From contig NZ_CP104900.1 in the NCBI RefSeq assembly GCF_025449215.1, forward strand, positions 372,001-436,000: 64,000 nucleotides of DNA, read 5' to 3'. Below are positions 27,533 to 37,109 of the stretch, piece after piece. The notes beneath the pieces are model-generated. The model saw nothing but the letters and a program-made list of their open reading frames with translations, was not told the origin of the DNA and ran no database searches. The stretch's first letter is position 1. Each line of letters starts with the position of its first letter. The stretch is from Shewanella seohaensis. GTDB taxonomy: Bacteria; Pseudomonadota; Gammaproteobacteria; Enterobacterales; Shewanellaceae. Made by a program: the position numbers and the translations under genes.

Positions 27533-30500
27533 ATGCCATCCACGCTACAGCATCTCAGCCTGAAGCAGAAGTTGATTCTGTTTTCACTGCTACCTTTGCT
27601 GATGATGAGTATTTTTGTGTTGTCGCGGATGTATGTACTAGTGAAGGAATATCGCTCCGCCAATCAGAATCATCTGGCAATCCAAGCGACCGCCCAAACC
27701 ACCGAACTACTCTACCAACTGCATAACGAATATGGCCTCAGCGCCCAGCTTTCAGCCCCCGCACTCCCCCAAGAAGAAACTCGCCTCCTACAGCAGCAAC
27801 AGGTTACATCCAATGCCTTAGACACCCTGCTCAACGGCTCAGCCTTAAGCAACTTGATGTCCGCATTGGGTCGCAATCAACTCGCCGCCGTGCAGTTGCA
27901 GGAGCAGCTCAATACCCTGACACTGCTGAGCCATAAACTGGCTTCGGGTCGCCAAGAGGCTTTAGACCAACATCCCAAGGCATTTATCGATTTATACAAC
28001 CAGTTCAATACTGAATTGGTCAAACTTATCCAGCAATTACAGCTACAAACCAGCAATATCAGCCAATCTAGGGCCTACACGGATTTGCTCAATATACTCA
28101 TGGTGCAACAGCTGGCGGTAAAAGAGCGCGATGCAATTAATCGGATGTTACAGTCGCAGACGCTGAGCATTAACGACTACCGCGCGATCAGCACCATAAT
28201 GTACGAGTATGGCCAAGCAGTTGAACACGCGAGCAATGCCTCTATTTCCGACCGCCAATCCTTAATACGCAAGGTACAAACCTCCCCGAAAACCTGCGTA
28301 TCCTCAAGATAAGCCAACGCATCGAACAGCAAATCCGCGTCAGCACCTTAGTGCAAAATATCAATGCCCATTTAGGCTACGGTGGCTTGATTGACAGTTT
28401 TCAAGACTATTTGATTAAGGGAAACAGTGCTGCGCTGGAACGATTTACTAAGGCGCTATCGATTATTCAGCTGAATCTCGATGAGTTAAATCATGAGATC
28501 CGCAATATTCCTGAGCTTAAGCCTGCGGTAAAAACCATCGAGGACAGCATAGATCAATACCAATTCTGCATGACCCAGTTGCAGCAGTTGAAGCATCAAC
28601 AGCTATCACTCGAAGAAATCAGCGCCCTTATCCAAGTGGATGATCAGGACCTAAGTGCCGCCATCAATAAATTACTTATGCCGCCGCATCCCGTCAGCAG
28701 CAAGCACTGGTGGTCACTCACCAGCGATAGGATCAATAAGTTGCACGCCATCAGTGATGAAATCACCGAAAAAATGGCGCATCAGAGTGAGGTTGAGCAG
28801 ACTAAGTCACTAAGTTTGCTCGGGTTATATCTATTCTCCGCGATTTTTACCGCGGCAATTACCCTCTGGCTCGGGCGCAAAATCATCCGCAGCTTTATGA
28901 TCAAAATCACTAAGATTGCCAATGATATGCAGCAAATGGCCGCCGATCCGCTGCTCAATATCAATATCGATACCTCAGGCACCGACGAGCTGGCCCGCAT
29001 GGCACAAGCCATGAATCGGATGATCAGCGAGCGTCAAAAGGCCAACCACGCCCTAAGCCGCGCCGCCGCCGTATTTAACTATTCCGCCGAAGGCATTATG
29101 GTCACGGATGCCGATAACCATATCGAGTTGATTAACCCCGCCTTTAGCCAGATCACCGGCTATAGCCTCGAAGAGGTGAAGGGCCGCAGCCCCTCGATTT
29201 TAAGCTCGAATCGCCACCCGCATCATTACTACACCGCCATGTGGGAAGCACTGCATAAAGAGGGCAAATGGGAAGGCGAAATCTGGAACAAACGCAAAGA
29301 TGGCCAAGTGTATCCCGAGTACCTTGCCATTACTGTGGTGCGTAATGAACAGGGCGAAATAATCCAACATATTGGTTTATTTATGGATATCAGTAAGCGC
29401 AAGCAATACGAACAAGACCTCTGGTATCAGGCAAACTTCGACACCTTAACTGGGCTACCTAACCGTAAGCTGTTTAACGAGCGCCTGCAGCATGAAATTC
29501 AACTCGCCCAACACGACTCCCGCAAGCTGGCGATTCTGCTGATCGACTTAGACCAATTCAAATATATCAATGATGTACAAGGCCATGCGATGGGCGATCT
29601 CTTGTTGCAAGACGTGGCTAAGCGGCTGGAAAATATTGCAGGTAAGAACGACTTTGTCGCCCGCATCGGTGGCGACGAATTTGTGCTCATCCTTCCCCGC
29701 GTCACCAATGAGTTCGCGATTGAGCATATGGCGAGCCGGATCATTGAAACCTTAGCAGCGCCCTTTAACTTAAATGAGCGGGAAATCCAGATCTCGGCCA
29801 GCTTCGGCATCGGCGTCTACCCCGAGGACGGGCTCGATGTGAGTTCGCTGACACGCAATACCGAGATGGCCATGTATCAGGCCAAAGATGCTGGGCGGAA
29901 TAACTTTAAGTACTTTACCTCTGGCATGAACCAAGCCATGTTTGCCCGCATGGAACTGGAACAACGACTGCGCCGCGCCGTGGCACAGGATGAATTTACC
30001 CTCTTTTATCAACCGATTGTCGATATGAAGACGGGGCAAATCTGCAGCGTTGAGGCGCTGATCCGCTGGCAAGATCCCGACTTAGGGCTGATCCCGCCAG
30101 ACCAGTTTATCGCTATCGCCGAAGAGACAGGGCTTATCGAACCTATGGGCGAATGGGTGCTCAACCAAGCCATGCACGATTTAAGACAATGGCAGCATAT
30201 GGGACTCAACCTGAATGTCGCCATCAATGTCTCCAGCCGTCAGTGCATAAACACCCGGGGTATCGGCTTCGACCAAGTGTTGCAGGAATGCTTTAACCGT
30301 CACCATATCAATCCTAGAAACGTGCATATTGAGATCACTGAGAGCATGCTGATGGGTGATGCCAGCCACTGCTTAAGCACCCTCGAATCCATCCGCCACT
30401 TAGGCTCACAGATTTATATCGATGACTTTGGCACTGGCTATTCATCATTGAGTTATTTGAAGAAATTCCCGATTTCGGTCATCAAGATTGACCGCAGCTT

Positions 30501-30765
30501 TGTCGAGCACGCCCTCGAAAACTGCTCTAACGCTAATCTGGTCAAGGCCATTGTGATGATGGGGCAAAGTCTTGAGATGGAGCTTGTCGCCGAAGGAATC
30601 GAAACCGAGGCCCAATGGCAGTTTTTGCGTGACTTAGGCTGCCACTATGCACAAGGCTATTTACTCTCTAAACCGCTGCCATTCGATGAGATAACCCCAT
30701 TACTCGACCAGACCTTGCCGAAAATGCTGCACTTAGAGCAGCGTGAGAAGTGCGTAAACAGTTGA
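27533..30765 (+). CDS. NIT-HAMP-PAS-GGDEF-EAL membrane c-di-GMP protein (frameshifted)
   Basis: Start ATG 27533 has GGAG upstream. One A missing in AAA at 28278-28280 breaks it; restored, about 1077 residues. Order: TM helix (about 10-32); nitrate/nitrite-sensing-like NIT region (LYQLHNEYGLSAQL at about 60) to about 400; second TM (LGLYLFSAIFTAAITLWLG); HAMP; PAS (FNYSAEGIMVTDADN); GGDEF with intact RIGGDEF; EAL with intact EALIRW, NVSSRQ, EITES, IDDFGTG, K and QGYLL. Both cyclase and phosphodiesterase motifs look functional, so net activity cannot be told. Probably senses a small anion or similar ligand in the periplasm and adjusts c-di-GMP, hence biofilm and motility. Confidence 0.88.
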
Positions 30766-30797
30766 TATAAGGCTCATTAAGCTGAATGATCGCCAAT

Positions 30798-30823
30798 AAA
30801 AAAGCAGCCTAGGCTGCTTTTTT
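30798..30823. terminator. Bidirectional terminator
   Basis: AAAAAAGCAGCCTAGGCTGCTTTTTT is fully symmetric, with A-run and T-run on either side. It serves the convergent GGDEF-EAL and ferritin genes. Confidence 0.88.
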
Positions 30824-30839
30824 ATCATCACAATGCCGC

Positions 30840-31376
30840 TTAGGCCTGTGGCTGGCTTTGGGGGTTCATAATGCTCTCACCGCCCTTTGATGCCAACTTA
30901 GCTAAATCTTTATCGATAAAGAACAGTGCTTTACCATCTTCGCCCACTAAACGGATCTTATCGACGATCGACTTAAACAGCTTTTCTTCTTCGTGCTGCT
31001 CGGCCACATACCATTGCAGGAAATTGAAGGTCGAATAATCTTGGTTTGAAAAGGCAGCATGGGCCAAGGCATTGATCTTACTAGTGATCAGTTGCTCGTG
31101 TTCATAGGTCAGCTCGAATAACGCCAACAGCGAATCAAACTGCGACTGCGGCGCTTCAATTGCACCCAGTAGCGGCAAGCCGCCAGTTTCGCTCACATAA
31201 GTGAACAAACGACGCATGTGGCCCATCTCTTCATCCGCATGTTCGCGCATAAATTTTGCTGCGCCTTCAAAGCCTTGATCTTCACACCATGCACTCATTT
31301 GCAGGTATAAATTAGAGGAGAAGAACTCCATATTAATTTGTTCATTCAACTTTTCGATCATGGTTGCAGACAGCAT
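30840..31376 (-). CDS. ftnA: Bacterial non-heme ferritin
   Basis: 178 residues from the ATG at 31376, chosen because AGAGGA lies just upstream and ferritins start with (M)LS.....LN.Q.N.E. Four-helix ferritin fold. Ferroxidase-centre residues are visible: Glu in [12 protein letters not shown]-x-x-H in [11 protein letters not shown], and Glu/Gln in the later helices ([18 protein letters not shown]). It stores iron as ferric mineral in the cytoplasm as a 24-mer. A Fur-like palindrome lies about 120 bases upstream. Usual length for FtnA with a short polar tail. Confidence 0.92.
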   Translation of the reverse strand: MLSATMIEKLNEQINMEFFSSNLYLQMSAWCEDQGFEGAAKFMREHADEEMGHMRRLFTYVSETGGLPLLGAIEAPQSQFDSLLALFELTYEHEQLITSKINALAHAAFSNQDYSTFNFLQWYVAEQHEEEKLFKSIVDKIRLVGEDGKALFFIDKDLAKLASKGGESIMNPQSQPQA

Positions 31377-31704
31377 AGTTAATCCTCTTGGGCATTCGAA
31401 CTGAATTCTTGGCACACATTGTCATGAAGGGCGTCACCAAAAGCAACAAAATTTACCTTTGTTTATTGAGCTAAGTTAATGATTAGTTGATAAAAATGAT
31501 TTTCATTTGTTCATCGACTCGCGTTTAGCGCCGCCTGAGCTGTAGTGCAAAATCACAGAGTAGAAGGATTCACCTTAGGCAACACTTAAGGGGGAAACTG
31601 TCTGACAAATCACATAAACTCCTATGCAGATCATAGCCAAGCAAGCACAGCGTGGCATAATAGCCCCCATATTTGCCCAATCTTTTGCCCATAAGGAAGA
31701 CCCG
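31377..31704. other. Intergenic region between ferritin and moeA
   Basis: 328 bases holding the two divergent promoters. A Fur-like palindrome is the only motif I can name. Confidence 0.45.
31494..31508. promoter_or_regulatory. Possible Fur box
   Basis: AAATGATTTTCATTT is a perfect inverted repeat (AAATGA/TCATTT) differing by two central bases from the Fur palindrome AAATGATAATCATTT. It sits upstream of ferritin, a common iron-regulated gene. Confidence 0.4.
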
Positions 31705-32957
31705 ATGTCCGTGAAAGCCGATCCTTGTTCGCAACCTAGCTTAATGCATCCAGATCAAGCCATTCCCCTTCTGCTTGAGCAGGTTAGCCCAGTGTCAGAC
31801 ACCGAAGTCGTTACCCTTCCCCACGCGCTTGGCCGCGTTTTAGCCGAGGATTTGGCCTCTTGTATCGATTTGCCGCCCTTCGATAACTCTTCGATGGACG
31901 GCTACGCCTTTCGCTTTGCCGATTTAGCGACTGACACCAATCAAACCACGCTGACACTGATTGGCAGTTCCTTCGCGGGCCATGGTTTTGAGGGTGAAAT
32001 CCCCCTCACTCCTGCGTGCGCATTATGACGGGCGCGCCGGTGCCCGCGGGTTATGACACAGTGCAAATGCAGGAAGAGACTCAAGCACAGGGCAACCAGA
32101 TCCAAATCAATCACCCTAAGGCTAAGGGCGCCAATGTTCGCTGCCGTGGTGAAGAGCTGATGCAAGGCACCAAAGTGCTGAAAGCGGGCATCGAAATTAA
32201 AGCCGCAGAACTGGGCGTATTAGCCACCATTGGCGTGAGTCAGGTGCGGGTTTACCGCCAACTCAAAGTGGCGTTTTTCTCCACAGGTGATGAACTTCGC
32301 CCCGTCGGCAGTGACTTAGCGCCGGGACAAATTTACGATTCGAACCGTTATTCCATCCAAGGTTTACTCAGCCGCGCCAATGTGGAATGGCTGGATTTAG
32401 GCGTGATAGCCGATGACCCAGAGGCGATTCGTCACGCATTTCGCCATGCCGCAAGCCAAGCGGATATGGTGTTAACCTCGGGCGGAGTCTCGGTCGGTGA
32501 AGCTGACTTCACCAAACAAATACTTGATGAAGAAGGCAAAATCACCTTCTGGAAACTCGCTATTAAACCGGGTAAACCCTTCGCCATGGGACGCATAGGC
32601 AAGGCAGTATTCTGCGGTTTACCGGGCAATCCTGTATCTTCCATGGTGACCTTCTACAAGTTGGTGTGGCCTATTCTGAATAAGATGCAGGGCTTAACCC
32701 CGAAAGCGCCACTGGTGTTGTCCGCCACCCTGACAACCCCTGTACGTAAACAGCCCGGCCGTGTCGAGTATCAGCGCGGCATTTTATCCCGCAATGCACA
32801 GGGCGAATTGGAGGTGGCCATCACGGGCAGCCAAGGTTCGGGCATGTTGACCTCTATGAGTCTGGCGAATTGTTTCGTGCTGCTGGAGCAATTCCAAGGT
32901 GACACGGCTGTGGGCACGCAAGTGACGGTTGAACCTTTTACTTCAGTGCTCTGCTAA
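31705..32957 (+). CDS. moeA: Molybdopterin molybdenumtransferase (frameshifted)
   Basis: Start ATG 31705 has AAGGAAG upstream. The frame is lost at CCCCC 32001-32005; one extra C gives GEIPPHSCVRIMTGAPVP, which fits the MoeA consensus, and about 417 residues in total. Domains: N-terminal MoeA core with LPPFDNSSMDGYA; central molybdopterin-binding domain with STGDEL, PGQIYDSN, TSGGVSVGEADF and KPGKPFA; C-terminal barrel. It inserts molybdate into adenylylated molybdopterin, needed by the formate dehydrogenase at the right end of the window. moeB follows eleven bases later. Confidence 0.93.
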
Positions 32958-32968
32958 GGTACGCCTCG

Positions 32969-33730
32969 ATGAATGAACAACTAGAGATCCTCAGCGACGG
33001 TGAACTCACCCGCTACAGTCGCCAAATCTCAATCAAGGCGATGGATATCGATGGTCAAGAGCGCTTAAAACTCGCCAAAGTCTTGATGATTGGCGCCGGC
33101 GGTTTAGGCTGCGCGGCGGGTCAATATCTAACCGTTGCGGGCATTGGCGAGCTAACTTTAGTGGATTTCGATACGGTCGAACTCTCTAACCTACAGCGCC
33201 AAGTGCTGCACCAGGATGCGACTGTCGGCCAACCTAAGGTCGAGTCGGCCAAACAGAGCCTTAATCGGCTCAATCCTCACGTTAAAATCAATACCATCAA
33301 TGCGGTATTGGATGACCATGAAATCGATGCCTTAGTCGCCAGCCACTGTATCGTGGTCGATTGCACCGATAATGTCAGTGTGCGTGAGCAGTTAAATCAA
33401 AGCTGTTTTAAGCACAAGATCCCGCTGGTCTCAGCCGCCGCGATTCGTATGGAAGGCATGGTTACAGTCTTCGACTATCAAGCACAAACACCTTGTTATC
33501 ATTGCTTTAGTTCACTTTTCGGCGAGCAACAACTCAGCTGTGTCGAGTCGGGCATTCTCGCCCCCGTGGTAGGCATGGTCGGCTGCTTACAGGCCGTCGA
33601 AGCCATTAAAGTTATTGCGGGAATGGGCAAAACACTCGCCGGACGAATCTTGATGATCGATGCCATGACCATGGAATTTCGCGAAATGAAACTCCCTAAA
33701 CAACCCCACTGCAAGATTTGTGGTGAGTAA
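32969..33730 (+). CDS. moeB: Molybdopterin-synthase adenylyltransferase
   Basis: 253 residues, usual length. ThiF/E1 fold: nucleotide loop MIGAGGLGCAAGQYL (about residues 37-51), Asp in LVDFDTVELSNLQRQ, Arg/Lys contacts, and two zinc cysteine pairs (CYHC at about 173-176 and CKIC near the C-terminus). It adenylates the C-terminus of MoaD to allow sulfur transfer for molybdopterin. Directly behind moeA in one operon. No C-terminal rhodanese domain, as expected for MoeB. Confidence 0.95.
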   Translation: MNEQLEILSDGELTRYSRQISIKAMDIDGQERLKLAKVLMIGAGGLGCAAGQYLTVAGIGELTLVDFDTVELSNLQRQVLHQDATVGQPKVESAKQSLNRLNPHVKINTINAVLDDHEIDALVASHCIVVDCTDNVSVREQLNQSCFKHKIPLVSAAAIRMEGMVTVFDYQAQTPCYHCFSSLFGEQQLSCVESGILAPVVGMVGCLQAVEAIKVIAGMGKTLAGRILMIDAMTMEFREMKLPKQPHCKICGE

Positions 33731-33784
33731 CAGAGTAACCTTCACCACTTAGCACGCTTTCTACAATTAAGGATATAAAAATCA

Positions 33785-34447
33785 ATGGATTCTGAAAACA
33801 GCGTATTCGACCGCCGTACAACCGATGACACTATCATAGGGGCGGGACTTTATAATTTAGTGATTGGCTTAACCCTGCTTTGGGGTTTTGCCGTGAACTA
33901 TATGATGGTCAGCCATATCGACCCCGAAGCGATTGCCAGCGTTAACCCGTGGATTTTCTTTATCGGTTATTTCGCCTCCTGTTTCTTCGGTATTTATCTG
34001 TTCCAACGTTCCACCAATCCCCTCGTCAGCTTTATCGGCTACAACTTTGTGGTCGTGCCCTTCGGTTTGATCATTAATATGGTCGTCAGCCAGTACGACC
34101 CCGAGCTGGTGACCGAAGCGATTCGGATAACGGGCCTAGTGACTATCGCCATGATGTGTTTGGGGACGCTGTTTCCGGCCTTCTTCCAAAAAATTGCTGG
34201 GGTGCTGACTATGGCACTCTTGCTAGTGATAGTAGTTGAACTGATTGAAATATTTATCTTTAATACCCATCACGGTATTTTAGACTGGATAGTTGTGGTT
34301 ATTTTCTGCGGCTATATTGGCTACGACTGGGGACGCGCGAATCAGATCCCTAAAACCGTCGATAATGCCGTCGACAGCGCCGCCGCGTTGTACATGGATA
34401 TCATCAACCTATTTCTGCGCATCCTGCGGATTTTAGGACGTAAATAA
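33785..34447 (+). CDS. Bax inhibitor-1-like (BI-1/YccA) membrane protein
   Basis: 220 residues with about seven hydrophobic helices. The C-terminal signature (GYIGYDWGRANQIP, then SAAALYMDIINLFLRILRILG) is that of the Bax1-I/US12 family, whose bacterial members act as pH-sensitive Ca2+ leak channels or modulate FtsH (YccA). Inner membrane. It lies 50 bases after moeB, probably its own unit. An AAGGATATAAAAATCA stretch precedes the ATG. The specific role is not known. Confidence 0.85.
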   Translation: MDSENSVFDRRTTDDTIIGAGLYNLVIGLTLLWGFAVNYMMVSHIDPEAIASVNPWIFFIGYFASCFFGIYLFQRSTNPLVSFIGYNFVVVPFGLIINMVVSQYDPELVTEAIRITGLVTIAMMCLGTLFPAFFQKIAGVLTMALLLVIVVELIEIFIFNTHHGILDWIVVVIFCGYIGYDWGRANQIPKTVDNAVDSAAALYMDIINLFLRILRILGRK

Positions 34448-34472
34448 GTCACTCAACGACAAGGAAAACAGC

Positions 34473-34769
34473 ATGAAGCTAACATCACCACTGTTAATCG
34501 GCCTGATTATGTGCGGCAGCTTAGTCGGCTGCGGCGACAAAACCGAGCCTGCAACCCAAGCGCCAGCCGAAGTAAAAACTGAAGCTAAAGCAGCGACTAA
34601 AGTGAAAATCGCCAATCCAGCCGCCGAATATTGCGTCTCACTGGGCGGCACCTCGGAAATCCAAAAGACTGCTGAAGGTGAACAGGGTGTCTGTACTTTG
34701 CCAAGCGGTGAAAAAATTGATGAGTGGGCGCTATTCCGCCGTGACCATCCACAGGAAAAAGCCCAGTAA
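34473..34769 (+). CDS. DUF333 lipoprotein
   Basis: 98 residues. Lipoprotein signal with GSLVGC lipobox (Cys about 20), Ala/Lys/Thr linker, then the DUF333 domain (NPAAEYCVSLGG to GVCTLPSGE..DEWALFRRD). Two cysteines in the domain probably form a disulfide. A small outer-envelope protein of unknown function, sometimes annotated as 'hemolysin' in error. Likely co-transcribed with the Bax1-I-like gene 25 bases upstream; a terminator follows. Confidence 0.88.
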   Translation: MKLTSPLLIGLIMCGSLVGCGDKTEPATQAPAEVKTEAKAATKVKIANPAAEYCVSLGGTSEIQKTAEGEQGVCTLPSGEKIDEWALFRRDHPQEKAQ

Positions 34770-34784
34770 TTGAGGCTGACTAAA

Positions 34785-34815
34785 AACACAGGCGCACTCG
34801 GCGCCTGTTGTTTTA
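34785..34815. terminator. Terminator between convergent genes
   Basis: CAGGCGC-ACTCG-GCGCCTG stem followed by TTGTTTTA on the plus strand. It touches the stop of rlmF on the other strand. Confidence 0.75.
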
Positions 34816-35907
34816 TGTCCCGCTAACGATCTGATTTCGCCACTGCAAACGTTTAGCCTGCGAATGGAAACTCCATGCGAGCACCCGAGTGACCTTATTG
34901 CCCTGCTGCATCTCGATGGTTTTAACGGTATCGACACCTAACTTTTCCAAAGCCTGATAACAGGGCTTTAGATTCTCCTGCTTCGACACTAAGCTGGTAA
35001 ACCACAAACACTGCTCGGCAAATACTTGGCTCTCGCGGATCATAGTAGCTAAAAATTGCTTTTCTCCCCCTTGGCACCATAACTCTGCCGCCTGACCACC
35101 AAAGTTTAAGGTCGCGCTGGTCGCTTTAGGCTGCTCACCCCGATTAAGTTGCAGATTACGCACCTTGCGCAGCGAGCCTTCACTCGCTTCTTTTAACGAG
35201 CCATGAAAGGGAGGATTGCACAGGGTTAACTCGAAGCGATCAGAAGCTTGAATAATCCCCTTAAAGACCGCCTTGTCATCCTGCTGCCGCCTTAAGGATA
35301 AGTGCCCCTGTAAACTCGGGTTATTGTCGATAATCCGCTGCACATTGGTAAGCGACTGAGGATTAATATCCGAAGCAACAAACTGCCAGTCATACACTTG
35401 ATGCCCTAGGATGGCATAAACGCCATTCGCCCCAGTGCCTATATCTAAGGCACGGATTGCCGCAGCGCGCTTTACTTTGCCGCCCTCAAATAACAGATCG
35501 GCCAAGTAATGCAGATAGTCGACCCGCCCTGGAATTGGCGGGCACAGCGCGCCCTTGGGAATATCCCAAAATGCCAGCCCATAATGATGTTGCAAGAGAG
35601 CCGCATTCAGAGTTTTTACCGCTAAGGGATCGGCAAAATCGATAGATAAGTCACCATAGGGCGTGGGCCGAACAAAGACTTTTAGCTTGGGATAACTCGC
35701 CATTAGGGCCGGAAAGTCATAACCATTAATGTGCAAATTACGCGGATGTAAGCGCTTCTTCTCGCCATGCTTTACTTTGGGCTTGCTAGCCGTTTTCGGC
35801 TTGGCAATTTTGGGCTTGGCTACCGATTTTGGCGTGCTTGGCTTACCCCGTTTACCTGCGGATGACGTCGCTGGTTTTGCGGCAGTTTTAATGGCGGGTT
35901 TAGGCAT
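34813..35907 (-). CDS. rlmF: 23S rRNA m6A1618 methyltransferase
   Basis: 364 residues. A Lys/Ala/Pro-rich N-terminal extension of about 50 residues (likely RNA binding) is followed by the RlmF/YbiN core: LHPRNLHINGYDF, FVRPTPYGDLSIDF, LCPPIPGRVDYLHYLADL, the SAM loop ALDIGTGANGVY and the adenine-N6 motif NPPF (CNPPFHGS). It methylates A1618 of 23S rRNA. Cytoplasmic. Convergent with the DUF333 gene. Confidence 0.93.
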   Translation of the reverse strand: MPKPAIKTAAKPATSSAGKRGKPSTPKSVAKPKIAKPKTASKPKVKHGEKKRLHPRNLHINGYDFPALMASYPKLKVFVRPTPYGDLSIDFADPLAVKTLNAALLQHHYGLAFWDIPKGALCPPIPGRVDYLHYLADLLFEGGKVKRAAAIRALDIGTGANGVYAILGHQVYDWQFVASDINPQSLTNVQRIIDNNPSLQGHLSLRRQQDDKAVFKGIIQASDRFELTLCNPPFHGSLKEASEGSLRKVRNLQLNRGEQPKATSATLNFGGQAAELWCQGGEKQFLATMIRESQVFAEQCLWFTSLVSKQENLKPCYQALEKLGVDTVKTIEMQQGNKVTRVLAWSFHSQAKRLQWRNQIVSGT

Positions 35908-35967
35908 AATGACTTATCAACAAGGGCGGGCTAATCCAAGGATCAGCCCTCAAACATATTGGCGGAA

Positions 35968-36379
35968 TTAATCGTAAAGATAGGAGGTAAACAGTAGGTT
36001 GACCACTAAGGGTTTACCCGCCTCTTTGGTCAGCAGATTATTCACCATATCGAAGCACTCACGGCGGATTTCTTCACGGCCAGTGAGGGACTTAATCTTT
36101 TCTTCGGCCTGATTACCCAGCACTTCAATAATCGCGGCGCGCAGCAGGCGGATCATGGCGCTCGACGATGACGAGATCATCGGGATTTTTTACCATCAGC
36201 TCGACACTGATCTTCACAAACCCTAGTTTTTTGCGGTTTGAAATATAGTTAGTCACGATTTCGGGTTCGAAACCGTAGTAAGCGTAATCCCCTGCGGGAG
36301 TCGCTTCTTTCTCGTCGGCCGCATATGCACTCAATACAACACTGAATAAGATCAGGCAGGCTGATAATAATTTTTTCAT
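35968..36379 (-). CDS. Stand-alone FliL-like exported protein (frameshifted)
   Basis: Starts at ATG 36379 with a signal peptide (about residues 1-20, cleavage after AYA). The frame is lost around 36147-36152; removing one C from the minus-strand sequence joins FVKISVELMV...VERHDP to LLRAAIIEVLGNQAEEKI, the FliL core, giving about 136 residues. FliL proteins normally sit in flagellar operons behind a membrane anchor and modulate the stator. Here there is a cleavable-looking signal and no flagellar neighbour. Role unclear. Confidence 0.72.
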
Positions 36380-36480
36380 CGCGGTTTACAGCTCCCTAAA
36401 AACAATAATGGTCAATGGAAGAAACTTCCCAATCTATCTGGTAGACTGCCGACGTTTGCTTATATTGTAACGAGTATTTA

Positions 36481-37050
36481 ATGAATGTGACCAGCTTAAG
36501 CTTTCCCTATGGCGAATCTATTCAATGGTTTTGTGCCGATAACGCCAAAAATCTTCCCTCTTCTCCCCTTAAAGAATGGTTACTGGCACCGGGAAGCCTG
36601 ACACAAAAGCTCAAGGGCTGTTGTGATAAGTTCGAAGTCAAAATCCTCGGTGAAGGCCAATGTGCCCCGCTCGAAGGCGAATACCCCAAGCAAAACGCCG
36701 TTTGGGTGCGAGAAGTGTTACTCTGCCTCGATTCCGTGCCTTGGGTATTTGCTAGAACCTTGATCCCGCAGTCTTTACTATCGACCCGCCAAGCCGATTT
36801 TTTAGGCCTAGGTACACGTCCACTGGGAGAATTATTGTTTAGCCAAGACAGTTTTGTGCCTGGTCGCATCGAAATCGCCCGCTTTACCACCAACAGTCGC
36901 CTCGCCCAACTCGCCCAAAGCTTAGCGCAAAACGTCGAACACGAACTCTGGGGACGCCGCCGATATTTTCACCATGACGAGGAGGAAATGTTTGTCAGCG
37001 AAATGTTCCTCCCAGCCGCAGTACAAGCTATGGCTAGGCTACAACCCTAA
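36481..37050 (+). CDS. ubiC: Chorismate--pyruvate lyase
   Basis: 189 residues, family-typical. It removes pyruvate from chorismate to give 4-hydroxybenzoate, the first step of ubiquinone synthesis. Motifs: [23 protein letters not shown] (about 80-102, containing the substrate Arg) and [18 protein letters not shown] (about 116-133), with the conserved late Glu in [11 protein letters not shown]. No ubiA follows here, unlike in E. coli. The ribosome site is weak. Followed by a bidirectional terminator. Confidence 0.92.
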   Translation: MNVTSLSFPYGESIQWFCADNAKNLPSSPLKEWLLAPGSLTQKLKGCCDKFEVKILGEGQCAPLEGEYPKQNAVWVREVLLCLDSVPWVFARTLIPQSLLSTRQADFLGLGTRPLGELLFSQDSFVPGRIEIARFTTNSRLAQLAQSLAQNVEHELWGRRRYFHHDEEEMFVSEMFLPAAVQAMARLQP

Positions 37051-37065
37051 CTTCTAAGCTAAAAC

Positions 37066-37094
37066 AAAAATGCCTCTAAATCAGAGGCATTTTT
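37066..37094. terminator. Bidirectional terminator
   Basis: AAAAATGCCTCT-AAATC-AGAGGCATTTTT; stem and tails work in both directions, between ubiC and the M6 protease gene. Confidence 0.88.
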
Positions 37095-37109
37095 CGTTAA
37101 CACATCCGC

